DNA of 64,000 nt from Corynebacterium mustelae (GTDB lineage Bacteria; Actinomycetota; Actinomycetes; Mycobacteriales; Mycobacteriaceae), in the NCBI RefSeq assembly GCF_001020985.1, contig NZ_CP011542.1, forward strand, positions 1,054,001-1,118,000. Reading direction: 5' to 3'. The position numbers and the translations under genes are program-made. This document shows, one piece after another, positions 19,065 to 27,085 of the stretch. The notes under the pieces are model-generated. The model did no database searches and was not told the origin of the DNA. It saw only the letters and a program-made list of their open reading frames with translations. How positions within the stretch are numbered: the first letter of the stretch is position 1; every line of letters begins with the position of its first letter.

Positions 19065-19702
19065 TTACTGCCACTGATCTGAATAAAGCCTTCGACCGCA
19101 AAACCCTATGGGAAAACTTGAGTTTCACGGCGCTTAATGGGCAGCTGACGGCACTGACGGGCCCGTCTGGTTGTGGGAAAACCACCTTGCTGAATTGCTT
19201 AGGCACGCTCGATAAACCCGACAGCGGTTCAATTTTGGTTGAGGGGCGTGAGGTCACTACCATGAACGCTCGAAAGACCCGTAAGTTTCGAGCTACGCAT
19301 TTGGGCTATGTCGCCCAAGACTACGCACTTATGGACAATGAAACCGTCGCTGCCAATATTGCAGTTGCTATCCCACTAGATCAATTACATAAAAGGAAAC
19401 AACTGATCGCGAGTGCACTCAAAAAGGTTGGTTTGGCCGGATATGAGAAGTATCCCGCGCATTCGCTTTCCGGTGGGGAACAACAACGCGTGAGTATCGC
19501 TCGGTTGTATGTCCGTAAGCCCTCGCTGATCTTGTGTGATGAGCCCACCGGTTCACTCGATCAAGCAAATGCCGCAATCATCATCAACGCGTTACGGGAG
19601 CAAGCCGACGCTGGTGCCACCGTAGTGATTTCTACTCACGACCCGAAAGTGATGGATCTGTGCGATAACCACATCAAACTAGCAAAGAAACACAGGTCTT
19701 AA
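19061..19702 (+). CDS. ABC transporter ATPase, MacB/LolD-like (putative bacteriocin export/immunity)
   Basis: 213-residue ATPase. Walker [10 protein letters not shown] is near residue 35, the Q-loop region YVAQDYALM near 83, signature [10 protein letters not shown] near 137, Walker [13 protein letters not shown] near 158 and the switch His in ISTHDP. The short length and the T-G-S-L-D D-loop are typical of MacB/LolD-type ATPases, which drive FtsX-fold permeases. It is translationally coupled to the preceding seven-TM protein by a four-base overlap. Substrate unknown; the lactococcin-972 exporter group is the closest match I can name. Confidence 0.78.
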   Translation: MITATDLNKAFDRKTLWENLSFTALNGQLTALTGPSGCGKTTLLNCLGTLDKPDSGSILVEGREVTTMNARKTRKFRATHLGYVAQDYALMDNETVAANIAVAIPLDQLHKRKQLIASALKKVGLAGYEKYPAHSLSGGEQQRVSIARLYVRKPSLILCDEPTGSLDQANAAIIINALREQADAGATVVISTHDPKVMDLCDNHIKLAKKHRS

Positions 19703-19877
19703 TATTCGCATCACGTGGTGGTGGCTACCCCAAGTCCAAGGGGCGTATTTGCCTGACCTCCGCCCTAGCTGGTACTAGGGTGAGCTCCGAGTATGGTGAC
19801 CTGGTGGTTTTATGGTGTGGACGTAACTTTTCCGTATGAGCTTTTCTTAAGTATTTCACCGGGCAATGGCTGTTAGT

Positions 19878-19906
19878 CCGGTGGTCACACCGGCACTCGA
19901 CTTTTT
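19878..19906 (+). terminator. Possible terminator of the exporter pair
   Basis: CCGGTG-GTCA-CACCGG forms a six-base perfect stem with a four-base loop, and CACTCGACTTTTT follows. It is 176 bp after the ATPase stop, which is far for a terminator. Confidence 0.35.
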
Positions 19907-20102
19907 CGTCTTTTAGGCCACGAAGCCGACCATCACGCCACGAATAGGTCGAGCTGTCCCGTTAGGAGTCCGCACCGGTTACCCATCACGTGGCAGTTGT
20001 GCGATGCTTGAGTCCCGAATCTATGCACTGACAGCATGGAAGCGGAGGTTGTAGAAATAACGAGAGTGAGTGTGTCACAATAAGACGGCACACCAGAGCT
20101 TT

Positions 20103-20131
20103 GCGGTGGATAAGGAGTGATTATCCACCGC
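20103..20131 (+). promoter_or_regulatory. Perfect 11-bp stem-loop in the ABC-F leader
   Basis: GCGGTGGATAA and TTATCCACCGC are exact reverse complements around the seven-base loop GGAGTGA. The hairpin ends 68 bp before the ABC-F start codon. No T-run follows, so it is not a classical terminator. It could be a leader attenuator or a palindromic operator. Confidence 0.4.
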
Positions 20132-20199
20132 TTACACTGAAATATTCACTGTGCGTTTTTATCTCGCTACACTTACAATTTTTTAATGAGAAAACCTCA

Positions 20200-21981
20200 A
20201 TGGCCAATCTGATCAATCTGGAAAACGTCTCTAAATCCTTTGGTTTAAAAACCCTTCTTGATGGGGTAAGCCTTGGTATTCAAACCGGTGATCGAATCGG
20301 GGTGGTGGGCATCAACGGTGGTGGGAAGACCACGTTGTTGGAGGTGCTCACGGGGATTGAGCCGCCGGATTCTGGTCGAGTGAGCCATAATAAGCAATTG
20401 CGGATGGCGGTGGTGACGCAACGGATCAATCTCTCTGATTCGGATACGGTCGCAGACGTCGTTTTGGCTCCGCTTGGGGTGCCAACCTTCGAGTGGGCAG
20501 CGAATGCACGGGTGCGGGAAGTGCTTACTGGGCTTGGAATTATAGATCTGGGGTTGGATACTCAGGTTGGGCAGTTATCGGGTGGTGAACGTCGTCGGGT
20601 GAATCTAGCGGCGGCGCTGGTTAAAGAACTGGACTTGGTGGTGCTGGATGAGCCTACCAACCATCTTGACATTGAGGGGGTGCAGTGGCTGGCAGATTAC
20701 CTGTTGGCTCGTAAGATCGCACTTGTGGTGGTCACACACGATCGGTGGTTTTTGGATACCGTTGCCACTACCACGTGGGAAGTGCATGATGGCCAGGTTG
20801 ACACCTACGAAGGTGGCTATAACGATTGGATCTTTGCCCGAACCGAACGCGCCCGTCAAGCTGATGCTGCTGAACAGCGGCGTCAGAATCTTGCTCGTAA
20901 GGAACTAGCCTGGTTGCGGCGTGGTGCGCCAGCACGTACATCGAAACCACGGTATCGGATTGCGGCTGCTGAGGCGTTGATCGCCGATGTTCCGGAGCCG
21001 CGCAATAAGGTTGAGTTGCTGGCGTTTGCGAAACAACGCCAAGGCAAAGTGGTGGTGGAGCTGGAGGATGCCCGCATAGAAACCCCGGATGGGCGGATGC
21101 TTGTCGACGATCTGACGTGGCGGTTGGCGCCGGGTGAGCGGATTGGTTTGGTGGGGGTTAATGGTTCCGGGAAGACGACTGTGCTGCGGTGCCTGGCGGG
21201 GGAGTACCCGCTTAGTGCCGGGAAGCGGATTGAGGGGCGCACGGTTCGGTTGGGCTGGTTGCGTCAGGAATTAGATGATCTTGATCCGCAGATGACGGTG
21301 CTTGCAGCGGTTGAAGATGTAGCGCATTATGTGCAACTGGGCAAGAAAGAACTGTCAGCTTCGCAGCTGGCCGAGCGATTGGGCTTTAGCGCTAAACGGC
21401 AGCGCACGCCAGTGGGTGACTTATCTGGTGGCGAGCGGCGCCGGTTGCAACTTACTCGGGTGCTCATGTCCGAGCCTAATCTTTTGCTTCTCGACGAGCC
21501 CACCAACGATCTGGATATTGATACGCTGCAAGAATTGGAATCCTTGTTGGATAACTGGGCGGGCACGTTGGTAGTTATCTCCCACGACCGGTATTTGATT
21601 GAGCGTATTGCGGATTCCACCTGGGCACTTTTTGGCGACGGGACGCTTAGCAATTTGCCTGGCGGTATTGATGAGTACCTGAAGCGTCGACAAGCATTAG
21701 CCAAGGCGGACACACCGAGAAAACAACCGCAACCAGATACCCCGAAAGCGTCCGGACGTGACTTCGCGGCTACCCGTAAGTTGCAGAAGGAACTCAATTC
21801 GATCGAGCGTAAATTGGATAATCGGCGGGAACAGGTAGCGGAGTTGGAAACCCAGATGGCTGCGGCAGCCATGGATGTTGCGCTTTTGACCGAGCTCAAT
21901 GACAAAGTGCAACAGTTGCAAGCAGAAATCTCCGATTTGGAGTTGCGGTGGTTGGAATTGGGGGAGGAACTAGAAAGCTAA
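20200..21981 (+). CDS. uup: ABC-F family ATPase, Uup-like
   Basis: 593-residue duplicated ATPase without membrane segments. First nucleotide-binding domain: Walker A GINGGGKTT, signature LSGGERRRV, Walker B LVVLDEPTNHLD. Second domain from about residue 310: GVNGSGKTT, LSGGERRRLQ, LLLLDEPTNDLD. The linker between them holds the ARTSKPRYR-type helix, and a C-terminal coiled coil (about 525-590, rich in Glu/Leu/Arg) is typical of Uup. ABC-F proteins bind the ribosome or nucleic acids. ATG 20200 is chosen because homologues begin with M-A-N-L-I-N-L; a TTG 99 bases upstream adds an unlikely extension through the leader hairpin. Confidence 0.87.
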   Translation: MANLINLENVSKSFGLKTLLDGVSLGIQTGDRIGVVGINGGGKTTLLEVLTGIEPPDSGRVSHNKQLRMAVVTQRINLSDSDTVADVVLAPLGVPTFEWAANARVREVLTGLGIIDLGLDTQVGQLSGGERRRVNLAAALVKELDLVVLDEPTNHLDIEGVQWLADYLLARKIALVVVTHDRWFLDTVATTTWEVHDGQVDTYEGGYNDWIFARTERARQADAAEQRRQNLARKELAWLRRGAPARTSKPRYRIAAAEALIADVPEPRNKVELLAFAKQRQGKVVVELEDARIETPDGRMLVDDLTWRLAPGERIGLVGVNGSGKTTVLRCLAGEYPLSAGKRIEGRTVRLGWLRQELDDLDPQMTVLAAVEDVAHYVQLGKKELSASQLAERLGFSAKRQRTPVGDLSGGERRRLQLTRVLMSEPNLLLLDEPTNDLDIDTLQELESLLDNWAGTLVVISHDRYLIERIADSTWALFGDGTLSNLPGGIDEYLKRRQALAKADTPRKQPQPDTPKASGRDFAATRKLQKELNSIERKLDNRREQVAELETQMAAAAMDVALLTELNDKVQQLQAEISDLELRWLELGEELES

Positions 21982-22002
21982 GTGCGACTAGAATGAGGAC
22001 TC

Positions 22003-22338
22003 ATGATTTTAATTAATGTGAAATTCACTGCCCGCCCGGAATATGCAGCGTCATTTCTTGACACTATTCAGTGGTACACGGATGCCACTCGTGCTGAGGA
22101 AGGCAACTTATTCTTTGATTGGTACGTTGATCCCGCTGATCCGCAACAATTTATTTTGATCGAAGGCTTTGCCGACGACGGCGCAGAGGCGCATGTGTCC
22201 TCTGAACATTTCCGCAGGGCCTGTGAAGAGCTGCCGAAATTACTGGTTGAAACCCCAGAAATCATCAATACCCTCATCCCAGGTAAAACGCATTGGGATC
22301 GGATGGCGGAGTTTAAAGTCGAGTCGACGACGAGTTAA
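22003..22338 (+). CDS. Putative quinol monooxygenase (ABM domain)
   Basis: 111-residue single-domain protein of the antibiotic biosynthesis monooxygenase (YgiN/ABM) family, a dimeric ferredoxin-like fold. The pattern ILINVKFTARPEYA, then EEGNLFFDWYVDPADPQQFILIEGF, then HVSSEHFR is characteristic, including the conserved His of HVSSEHF. Family members oxidise quinols or small aromatics, and some bind haem. Which applies here cannot be read from the sequence. TGAGGAC precedes the start; the gene lies 21 bases after the ABC-F stop and is probably co-transcribed with it. Confidence 0.82.
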   Translation: MILINVKFTARPEYAASFLDTIQWYTDATRAEEGNLFFDWYVDPADPQQFILIEGFADDGAEAHVSSEHFRRACEELPKLLVETPEIINTLIPGKTHWDRMAEFKVESTTS

Positions 22339-22416
22339 CAATCTCGTGTAACGGTGCGATTAGTTTCGACACAAATAAAGTGCAATCTTGTAAGAACAAC
22401 TTTTTAAGGAGAGAGC

Positions 22417-22425
22417 ATGATGTAA
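22417..22425 (+). other. Two-codon mini-ORF with strong ribosome-binding site
   Basis: TTAAGGAGAGAGC-ATG-ATG-TAA: a strong Shine-Dalgarno (AAGGAGAG) is followed at normal spacing by ATG ATG and an immediate stop. It lies about 110 bp upstream of the ECF sigma gene. It may be a regulatory minimal ORF or the remains of a decayed gene start. Confidence 0.3.
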
Positions 22426-22531
22426 TGCGTTGAGTCGTCGTTTCTGGCTAGACCACCACTATGCACGATGAGGCTGGTAGCCACCTACATACAAAACGCC
22501 GATGATTGATAGTTTTAGCGCAAGGAGAGTT

Positions 22532-23038
22532 GTGTTCAATCGGACTTCGGATAGTCGAGCACAGTTTGAGGCTACGTACCACGAAGATTATCCCCGGGTG
22601 CTTGCTTATCTACGGCGTCGCAGTGATTGTGACCAAGCAACGGAATTAGCTGCTGAGGTTTTCCTTCGTGCGTGGACAAAATGGGATTCTGCTGGCAATC
22701 CTCCGTTACCGTGGCTGTATGGGATTGCACGAAATGTACTTTTAGAGTTTTATCGAGGACGAGGTCGCGATCAGGATTTACACCTTAAAGTGGCACAACG
22801 TAGGAACTTAGTCGTTGTCGGAATGGATGATGCTGTAGCTGCGAAAATCGATATTCGCGCGGCAATGGCTGGGCTTGCTGAAGCAGACCAAGAAATTCTT
22901 AGATTGCATACCTGGGAGGATTTGAATCCCAAAGAAATTGCACAAGTTTTAGACATATCACCCGAGAATGCGCGGGTGCGCCTTCATCGTGCGCGGCACC
23001 GCCTTGCAGAAAAAATCAAGGAGCCTGTCGATGGATAG
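22532..23038 (+). CDS. ECF-type RNA polymerase sigma factor
   Basis: 168-residue sigma-70 family protein of the extracytoplasmic-function type. Region 2 lies at about residues 10-75 (FEATYHEDYPRVLAYL, ATELAAEVFLRAWTKW, PWLYGIARNVL). Region 4 lies at the C-terminus (LHTWEDLNPKEIAQVLDISPENARVRLHRARHRL, with the helix-turn-helix). I prefer the GTG at 22532 because AAGGAG ends four bases before it; an ATG at 22502 adds ten residues but has no ribosome-binding site. It overlaps the next gene by eight bases, so the downstream membrane protein is its likely regulatory partner. Confidence 0.87.
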   Translation: MFNRTSDSRAQFEATYHEDYPRVLAYLRRRSDCDQATELAAEVFLRAWTKWDSAGNPPLPWLYGIARNVLLEFYRGRGRDQDLHLKVAQRRNLVVVGMDDAVAAKIDIRAAMAGLAEADQEILRLHTWEDLNPKEIAQVLDISPENARVRLHRARHRLAEKIKEPVDG

Positions 23039-24164
23039 CCAAGACAAAATACTAGAACAATTGCGATCAATCAATCCGGTGCCGTCAATTGAACTCAGCG
23101 AAGAGGATATCCGGGTCAAGCAGTCAACGCTCAATCAAATATTAGCAACCGATACAACGCCTTCGCGTAGATTCGCCACCACTAATCAGTGGCTATCAAT
23201 GGCCGCGGCGGTCGCTGTCTTCGCAGGTGGAGCGGCTTTCGTTCTCAACTTAACTCCGGTTACCCAACAAGGGCGAGAAGACTCGGTCGTGTTTGCTGAA
23301 CCAGATTCCGCTCATGGTCTACCGGATGCTGTGGATGATTTTAAAGGCGTGCACTACCTCACCAGGGAAGATGCTGATAGCTTAGGGAAAGTAACCACGA
23401 CAGTCCGAGCAGATGGCAATGGGCAGGTAGTTGTGGACGAGATACAAAGCTCCGGTAGCTTAAAAGGTGCGTTGAAAACATACCATGAGAACCCGGTTCC
23501 GAACATGGTGGTGCCGGAAATCACTGAACCTTCCGAACTTGCCGCATTAGCTGCGGAAATTCAGCCGGAATCGCCGACCAAGGGGGCGCTTCATCTGATG
23601 TTGACTCCTGGGGTAACCAAACAACAACGACAAGTGCTCTACGAGTTTTTGATTCAACAAGAGGGCAACACTGTTCAGAAACAACCAAAAGATACCGAAA
23701 CCGGGAAGGTCGTATCAGTTACTCGGGAATCTGAAAAGCTTAGTTTCGACATCTTGGCGGATTCTGGCCAGGTGATCCGGGTGCAAGGTTTGATGGGCGA
23801 GGGGATTACCACAACGGTTCTTAAAGCGGGATCATTTGATTGCGTTGCCGTTGACGCAACGAACCCACCAGCCGAAATCGACCTTAGCTGCGGTGACGGC
23901 AATTACCGGCTTGATAGCATCCGCTGGGATTCCTGGGGTAAAGAAAACGTCACTGGTTCCGCTATCGCCCATGTCAACGACTGCACGCCCTCATGCGCGG
24001 ATGGAACTATTCAAGAAACAGATGTATCTATTGCTGCGCGGGAAATCCACAGCTGTGGTTTAAACATGAAGACATATTCCATTTTGGATATTAGCTACCC
24101 CAAGCCGTGGCGATATGCACCGCAACATGAAACTTTTTCCGTTGAATGTCTCGAAGAATACTAA
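23031..24164 (+). CDS. Membrane-anchored sigma-factor partner (CU044_5270-like)
   Basis: 377-residue protein. A short cytoplasmic N-terminus (residues 1-52, with ELSEEDIRVKQSTLNQIL) is followed by one transmembrane segment (about 54-75) and a long extracytoplasmic domain. That domain has about seven cysteines near its C-terminus (FDCVAVD, DLSCGDG, NDCTPSCADG, HSCGLN, VECLEEY), which may form disulfides. Size, topology and position after an ECF sigma match the CU044_5270 family often paired with such sigmas in actinobacteria. It overlaps the sigma gene by eight bases (ATGGATAG), with AAGGAG before its start. An anti-sigma role is inferred; no zinc-binding anti-sigma motif is present. Confidence 0.68.
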   Translation: MDSQDKILEQLRSINPVPSIELSEEDIRVKQSTLNQILATDTTPSRRFATTNQWLSMAAAVAVFAGGAAFVLNLTPVTQQGREDSVVFAEPDSAHGLPDAVDDFKGVHYLTREDADSLGKVTTTVRADGNGQVVVDEIQSSGSLKGALKTYHENPVPNMVVPEITEPSELAALAAEIQPESPTKGALHLMLTPGVTKQQRQVLYEFLIQQEGNTVQKQPKDTETGKVVSVTRESEKLSFDILADSGQVIRVQGLMGEGITTTVLKAGSFDCVAVDATNPPAEIDLSCGDGNYRLDSIRWDSWGKENVTGSAIAHVNDCTPSCADGTIQETDVSIAAREIHSCGLNMKTYSILDISYPKPWRYAPQHETFSVECLEEY

Positions 24165-24209
24165 CTAATATTCTTGTATCGCCTACCATCAAGAACTACA
24201 TTTAATACC

Positions 24210-25076
24210 ATGGCGAAAGAGAAAAAAGCGAAGAAGAAGCCAGCATCAAAGCATCCAAAACCAGCGAAGTTATCGAAAAAAGCCTATGAAACCGAATTGA
24301 AACGGTTGCAGGCAGAGCTGGTTGACATGCAGCAGTGGGTCGTGGAGACTGGCGCTCGACTCGTGATTATCATGGAAGGACGCGACGCCGCTGGCAAGGG
24401 GTCAGCCATCAAGCGTATAACCCAGTATTTAAATCCGCGTACTTGTCGCATTGAAGCGTTACCTACACCTAGCTCACGTGAAAAGGGACAATGGTATTTT
24501 CAGCGATATATTGAGCGTCTGCCTACCAAAGGTGAGATAGTCATCTTTGACCGTTCATGGTACAACCGCGCTGGTGTCGAACGGGTGATGGGTTTTTGTA
24601 CTTCCCAGGAATATCGCCGGTTTTTGCACCAAGCCCCGATTTTTGAGCGGCTCCTCGTTGAAGATGGCATTATGTTGCGGAAATACTGGTTCTCAGTATC
24701 TGATGATGAACAGATTGCTCGTTTCAAATCTCGTCGCAATGACCCCCTGCGGCGGTGGAAACTGTCACCCATGGATTTGCAGTCCATAACGCGCTGGGAA
24801 GATTATTCGCGGGCAAAAGACGAGATGTTTATCCACACCGATATCCCTTCAGCGCCGTGGTATACGGTGGAATCTGAGGATAAGAAACGTTCTAGGATCA
24901 ACGTCATTTCTCACCTGCTATCGACGATCCCGTATGAGAAAATCGACCGACCGCTTCCAGAGATCCCCAATAGGCCAAGTTCCGAGACTGGCTACGAGCG
25001 ACCACCGCGTTCAGACTTCCGCTATGTGCCGGATGTTGCTGCGGAGCTGGAGCTGAAGAAAAACCGAGATAAATAG
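24210..25076 (+). CDS. ppk2: Polyphosphate kinase 2
   Basis: 288-residue cytoplasmic kinase of the PPK2 family, which transfers phosphate between polyphosphate and nucleoside diphosphates. Walker A is GRDAAGKGSAIKR near residue 60; Walker B and lid are IVIFDRSWYNRAGVERVMGF near 115-135; RRNDPLRRWKLSPMD is the conserved lid segment. A Lys-rich N-terminal tail (MAKEKKAKKK) precedes the core. The single-domain form corresponds to class I PPK2, as in C. glutamicum Ppk2A/B. The start at 24210 is the first ATG consistent with this tail. A two-sided hairpin follows at 25090-25119. Confidence 0.93.
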   Translation: MAKEKKAKKKPASKHPKPAKLSKKAYETELKRLQAELVDMQQWVVETGARLVIIMEGRDAAGKGSAIKRITQYLNPRTCRIEALPTPSSREKGQWYFQRYIERLPTKGEIVIFDRSWYNRAGVERVMGFCTSQEYRRFLHQAPIFERLLVEDGIMLRKYWFSVSDDEQIARFKSRRNDPLRRWKLSPMDLQSITRWEDYSRAKDEMFIHTDIPSAPWYTVESEDKKRSRINVISHLLSTIPYEKIDRPLPEIPNRPSSETGYERPPRSDFRYVPDVAAELELKKNRDK

Positions 25077-25089
25077 CCAGCGCCGGAAA

Positions 25090-25119
25090 CCGGGCGTTGC
25101 TGTTGTGAGTAACGCCCGG
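25090..25119. terminator. Shared terminator between convergent ppk2 and HAD gene
   Basis: CCGGGCGTT and AACGCCCGG form a nine-base perfect stem between the two stop codons of convergent genes. The loop is 12 bases. It could terminate transcription from both sides, although T-runs are short. Confidence 0.55.
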
Positions 25120-25124
25120 ATTAA

Positions 25125-25925
25125 CTATGCACCAGCAAGAAGGTTCTGAAGTTCGGTGATCACACCGTTGTCGGTGTTTGCGGGGGCAAGAAAATCTGCC
25201 GCCGCGATGATGTCTGGGTGTGCATTCGCCATAGCGTAGGAGCGGCCAGCGGCTTTGATCAGTTCGGTGTCGTTGAGGTAGTCGCCGAACGCTACGGTTT
25301 GCGACATCGGAATACCGAGAGCTGCGGCTAGCTTTTCAAATGCGATGCCTTTGTTCGCGGCGGGATTGTACATGTCTATCCAGTGCTTACCTGACACCGC
25401 TACCGTTAAATCATGGGCCACGTCACGCATGATGGGGGCTGCAACGTGTTCGGCGTCGTCGAAGATTAACAATGCGATTTTAATAACGTCGTCGGTTACA
25501 TATTCTCTAAGGTCTGAGACGGCTGACAATCTGGCATAGTAAGGCTCACACTGGTCCAGAAACGGCCGGTCAGTTCTGGTGACAAAGGCGCCATCGGTGC
25601 GGCAGAGCACCAGACCCCAGTCACGCGAATTGTCGGAAGACACTGCACTTACTACTGCACCGGCAGATTCCGGATTGATCGTCGTGGTGGAAATAATTTC
25701 CCCCTCGTGGTACACGATAGTGCCATTTTCTGCGATGATCGACACTGGGAAACCGGCTGGTGCGAATTGATCGATGAGGGTGTATAGCTGCCTACCAGAA
25801 GCCGGTGCGAAATGCACTCCCTCGTTATGCATTTGCTCAAGAACGGGCCAAAAATCTTCAGGTATGCGGCGTTGGCCATCCAGTAGTGTTCCGTCCATGT
25901 CGCTGGCCACTAACCGGTAATGCAT
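25125..25925 (-). CDS. Cof-type HAD-superfamily phosphatase
   Basis: 266-residue hydrolase of the Cof/YidA subclass (C2B cap). Motif I DMDGTLLDGQRRIP is at residues 9-22, with the nucleophile and acid aspartates. Motif II is the Ser in FAPASGRQ, motif III the Lys in NKGIAFEKL, and motif IV the GDYLNDTELI acidic pair. Such enzymes dephosphorylate sugar phosphates or flavin and pyridoxal phosphates. The substrate is not deducible. An AAGGAT ribosome-binding site precedes the ATG. It is divergent from the next gene downstream in coordinates. Confidence 0.9.
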   Translation of the reverse strand: MHYRLVASDMDGTLLDGQRRIPEDFWPVLEQMHNEGVHFAPASGRQLYTLIDQFAPAGFPVSIIAENGTIVYHEGEIISTTTINPESAGAVVSAVSSDNSRDWGLVLCRTDGAFVTRTDRPFLDQCEPYYARLSAVSDLREYVTDDVIKIALLIFDDAEHVAAPIMRDVAHDLTVAVSGKHWIDMYNPAANKGIAFEKLAAALGIPMSQTVAFGDYLNDTELIKAAGRSYAMANAHPDIIAAADFLAPANTDNGVITELQNLLAGA

Positions 25926-26035
25926 GTGTTGTTATCCTTTTGAATTGTTTTGATTATTTTTAGGTTTAGGCTCCGGTTCAAGATTACAGGTATAAATTGC
26001 TGCACAAGGAATAGTGATATGGAACACTGGTTTGC

Positions 26036-27085
26036 ATGACTGAAAATTACATTCTCAGCCGAGTGGAACGCAGTACCGGAATTTTTGAATTAAACCGGCC
26101 TCGGGCCCTTAATTCGCTTAACCCGGAGATGATCGACATCATTGATAACCACTTAAAACAGTGGGCGGCAGATGATACTGTGACTCAGGTTATCGTCTAT
26201 TCCAATTCGGAAAAAGGTTTTTGTGCTGGGGGCGACGTTCGATTTGCTCGGGAAGTTGTTATTAATGGTACGCCGGAATTGGCCGATAAGTTCTTCGCCA
26301 TTGAATACAACATGAATGGTGACCTCGCGCATTTTCCCAAACCGTATATTGCCATTATTGATGGGGTGGCTATGGGAGGCGGGCTTGGTATTTCTGCTCA
26401 TGGCAGCCACCGAGTCATCACCGAAAACGCATTCGCGGCTATGCCGGAAATGGCTATCGGTTACATCCCGGACGTCGGGTTACCATACATGCTGCAACGT
26501 ATGGTGGGTGAGCGCGGTGTGGCTTCACCCGCGTTGGCTTTATTTTTGGTGCTCACCGGTTGGCGGTTAAGTCCCGCCGACATGATGTGGTCGGGGCTTG
26601 CCACTCATTTTGTGCCACACGCACATATAGCGAAATTCCACGAACAGGTCATCACTGATGGTATTGATGCAGCGGTGGAGCGGTTCGCTTCAGAAATCCC
26701 GGAGAAGTCGAAACTTGCAGAGCTTTTCGACGACATCGAGGCGACGTTTAACTTTGCTAGCTGGGCAGAAATTGAAGCGGCACTTGCGGAGCACCCCAAT
26801 CGTGATTTTGTTGCTATTGTGCGTGAGCACATCGAAAATTCCAGCCCATCTGCGATTGTTGCCGCTACCGAACTGATGGCGGCAGCGGCGAAATGCGGCG
26901 ATATTCGTCAGGAATTGGCCCTGGAAACCGCCCTGGGTGAAGTGATCCGACGGGAACCGGATTTTGCCGAAGGCATCCGGGCGGTTTTGGTGGATAAGTG
27001 TCGGAATCCACACTTTAGTCCCGCGACGTTTGCCGAGGTAGACCCTGGCAAATACCGGGCGATACTGAAGCCATTAACCCCGTAA
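26036..27085 (+). CDS. Enoyl-CoA hydratase/isomerase family protein, 3-hydroxyisobutyryl-CoA hydrolase-like
   Basis: 349-residue crotonase-fold protein. N-terminal LNRPRALNSLN, oxyanion-hole segments GFCAGGDVR and AMGGGLGISAHGSHR, and active-site PEMAIGYIPDVG place it in the long HIBCH-like branch, which hydrolyses 3-hydroxyisobutyryl-CoA in valine breakdown. It lacks the GGSY element that follows PDVG in the second copy at 35820 and reads GLPYM instead, so its substrate may differ. It is monocistronic, convergent with the DUF6882-like gene, and shares 12 bases with its 3' end. Confidence 0.8.
   Translation: MTENYILSRVERSTGIFELNRPRALNSLNPEMIDIIDNHLKQWAADDTVTQVIVYSNSEKGFCAGGDVRFAREVVINGTPELADKFFAIEYNMNGDLAHFPKPYIAIIDGVAMGGGLGISAHGSHRVITENAFAAMPEMAIGYIPDVGLPYMLQRMVGERGVASPALALFLVLTGWRLSPADMMWSGLATHFVPHAHIAKFHEQVITDGIDAAVERFASEIPEKSKLAELFDDIEATFNFASWAEIEAALAEHPNRDFVAIVREHIENSSPSAIVAATELMAAAAKCGDIRQELALETALGEVIRREPDFAEGIRAVLVDKCRNPHFSPATFAEVDPGKYRAILKPLTP

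Larger units (their letters stand above)
19703..20199 (+). other. Hairpin-rich intergenic region before the ABC-F gene
   Basis: About 500 bp without a supportable gene. It holds several inverted repeats: CCCTAG/CTAGGG at 19763-19780, CCGGTG/CACCGG at 19878-19893 followed by a T-run near 19902, and an 11-bp perfect stem at 20103-20131. The word ATCACGTGG occurs at both ends of the region. It could contain a terminator for the exporter pair and a leader for the ABC-F gene, or the remains of a decayed gene. Confidence 0.45.
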
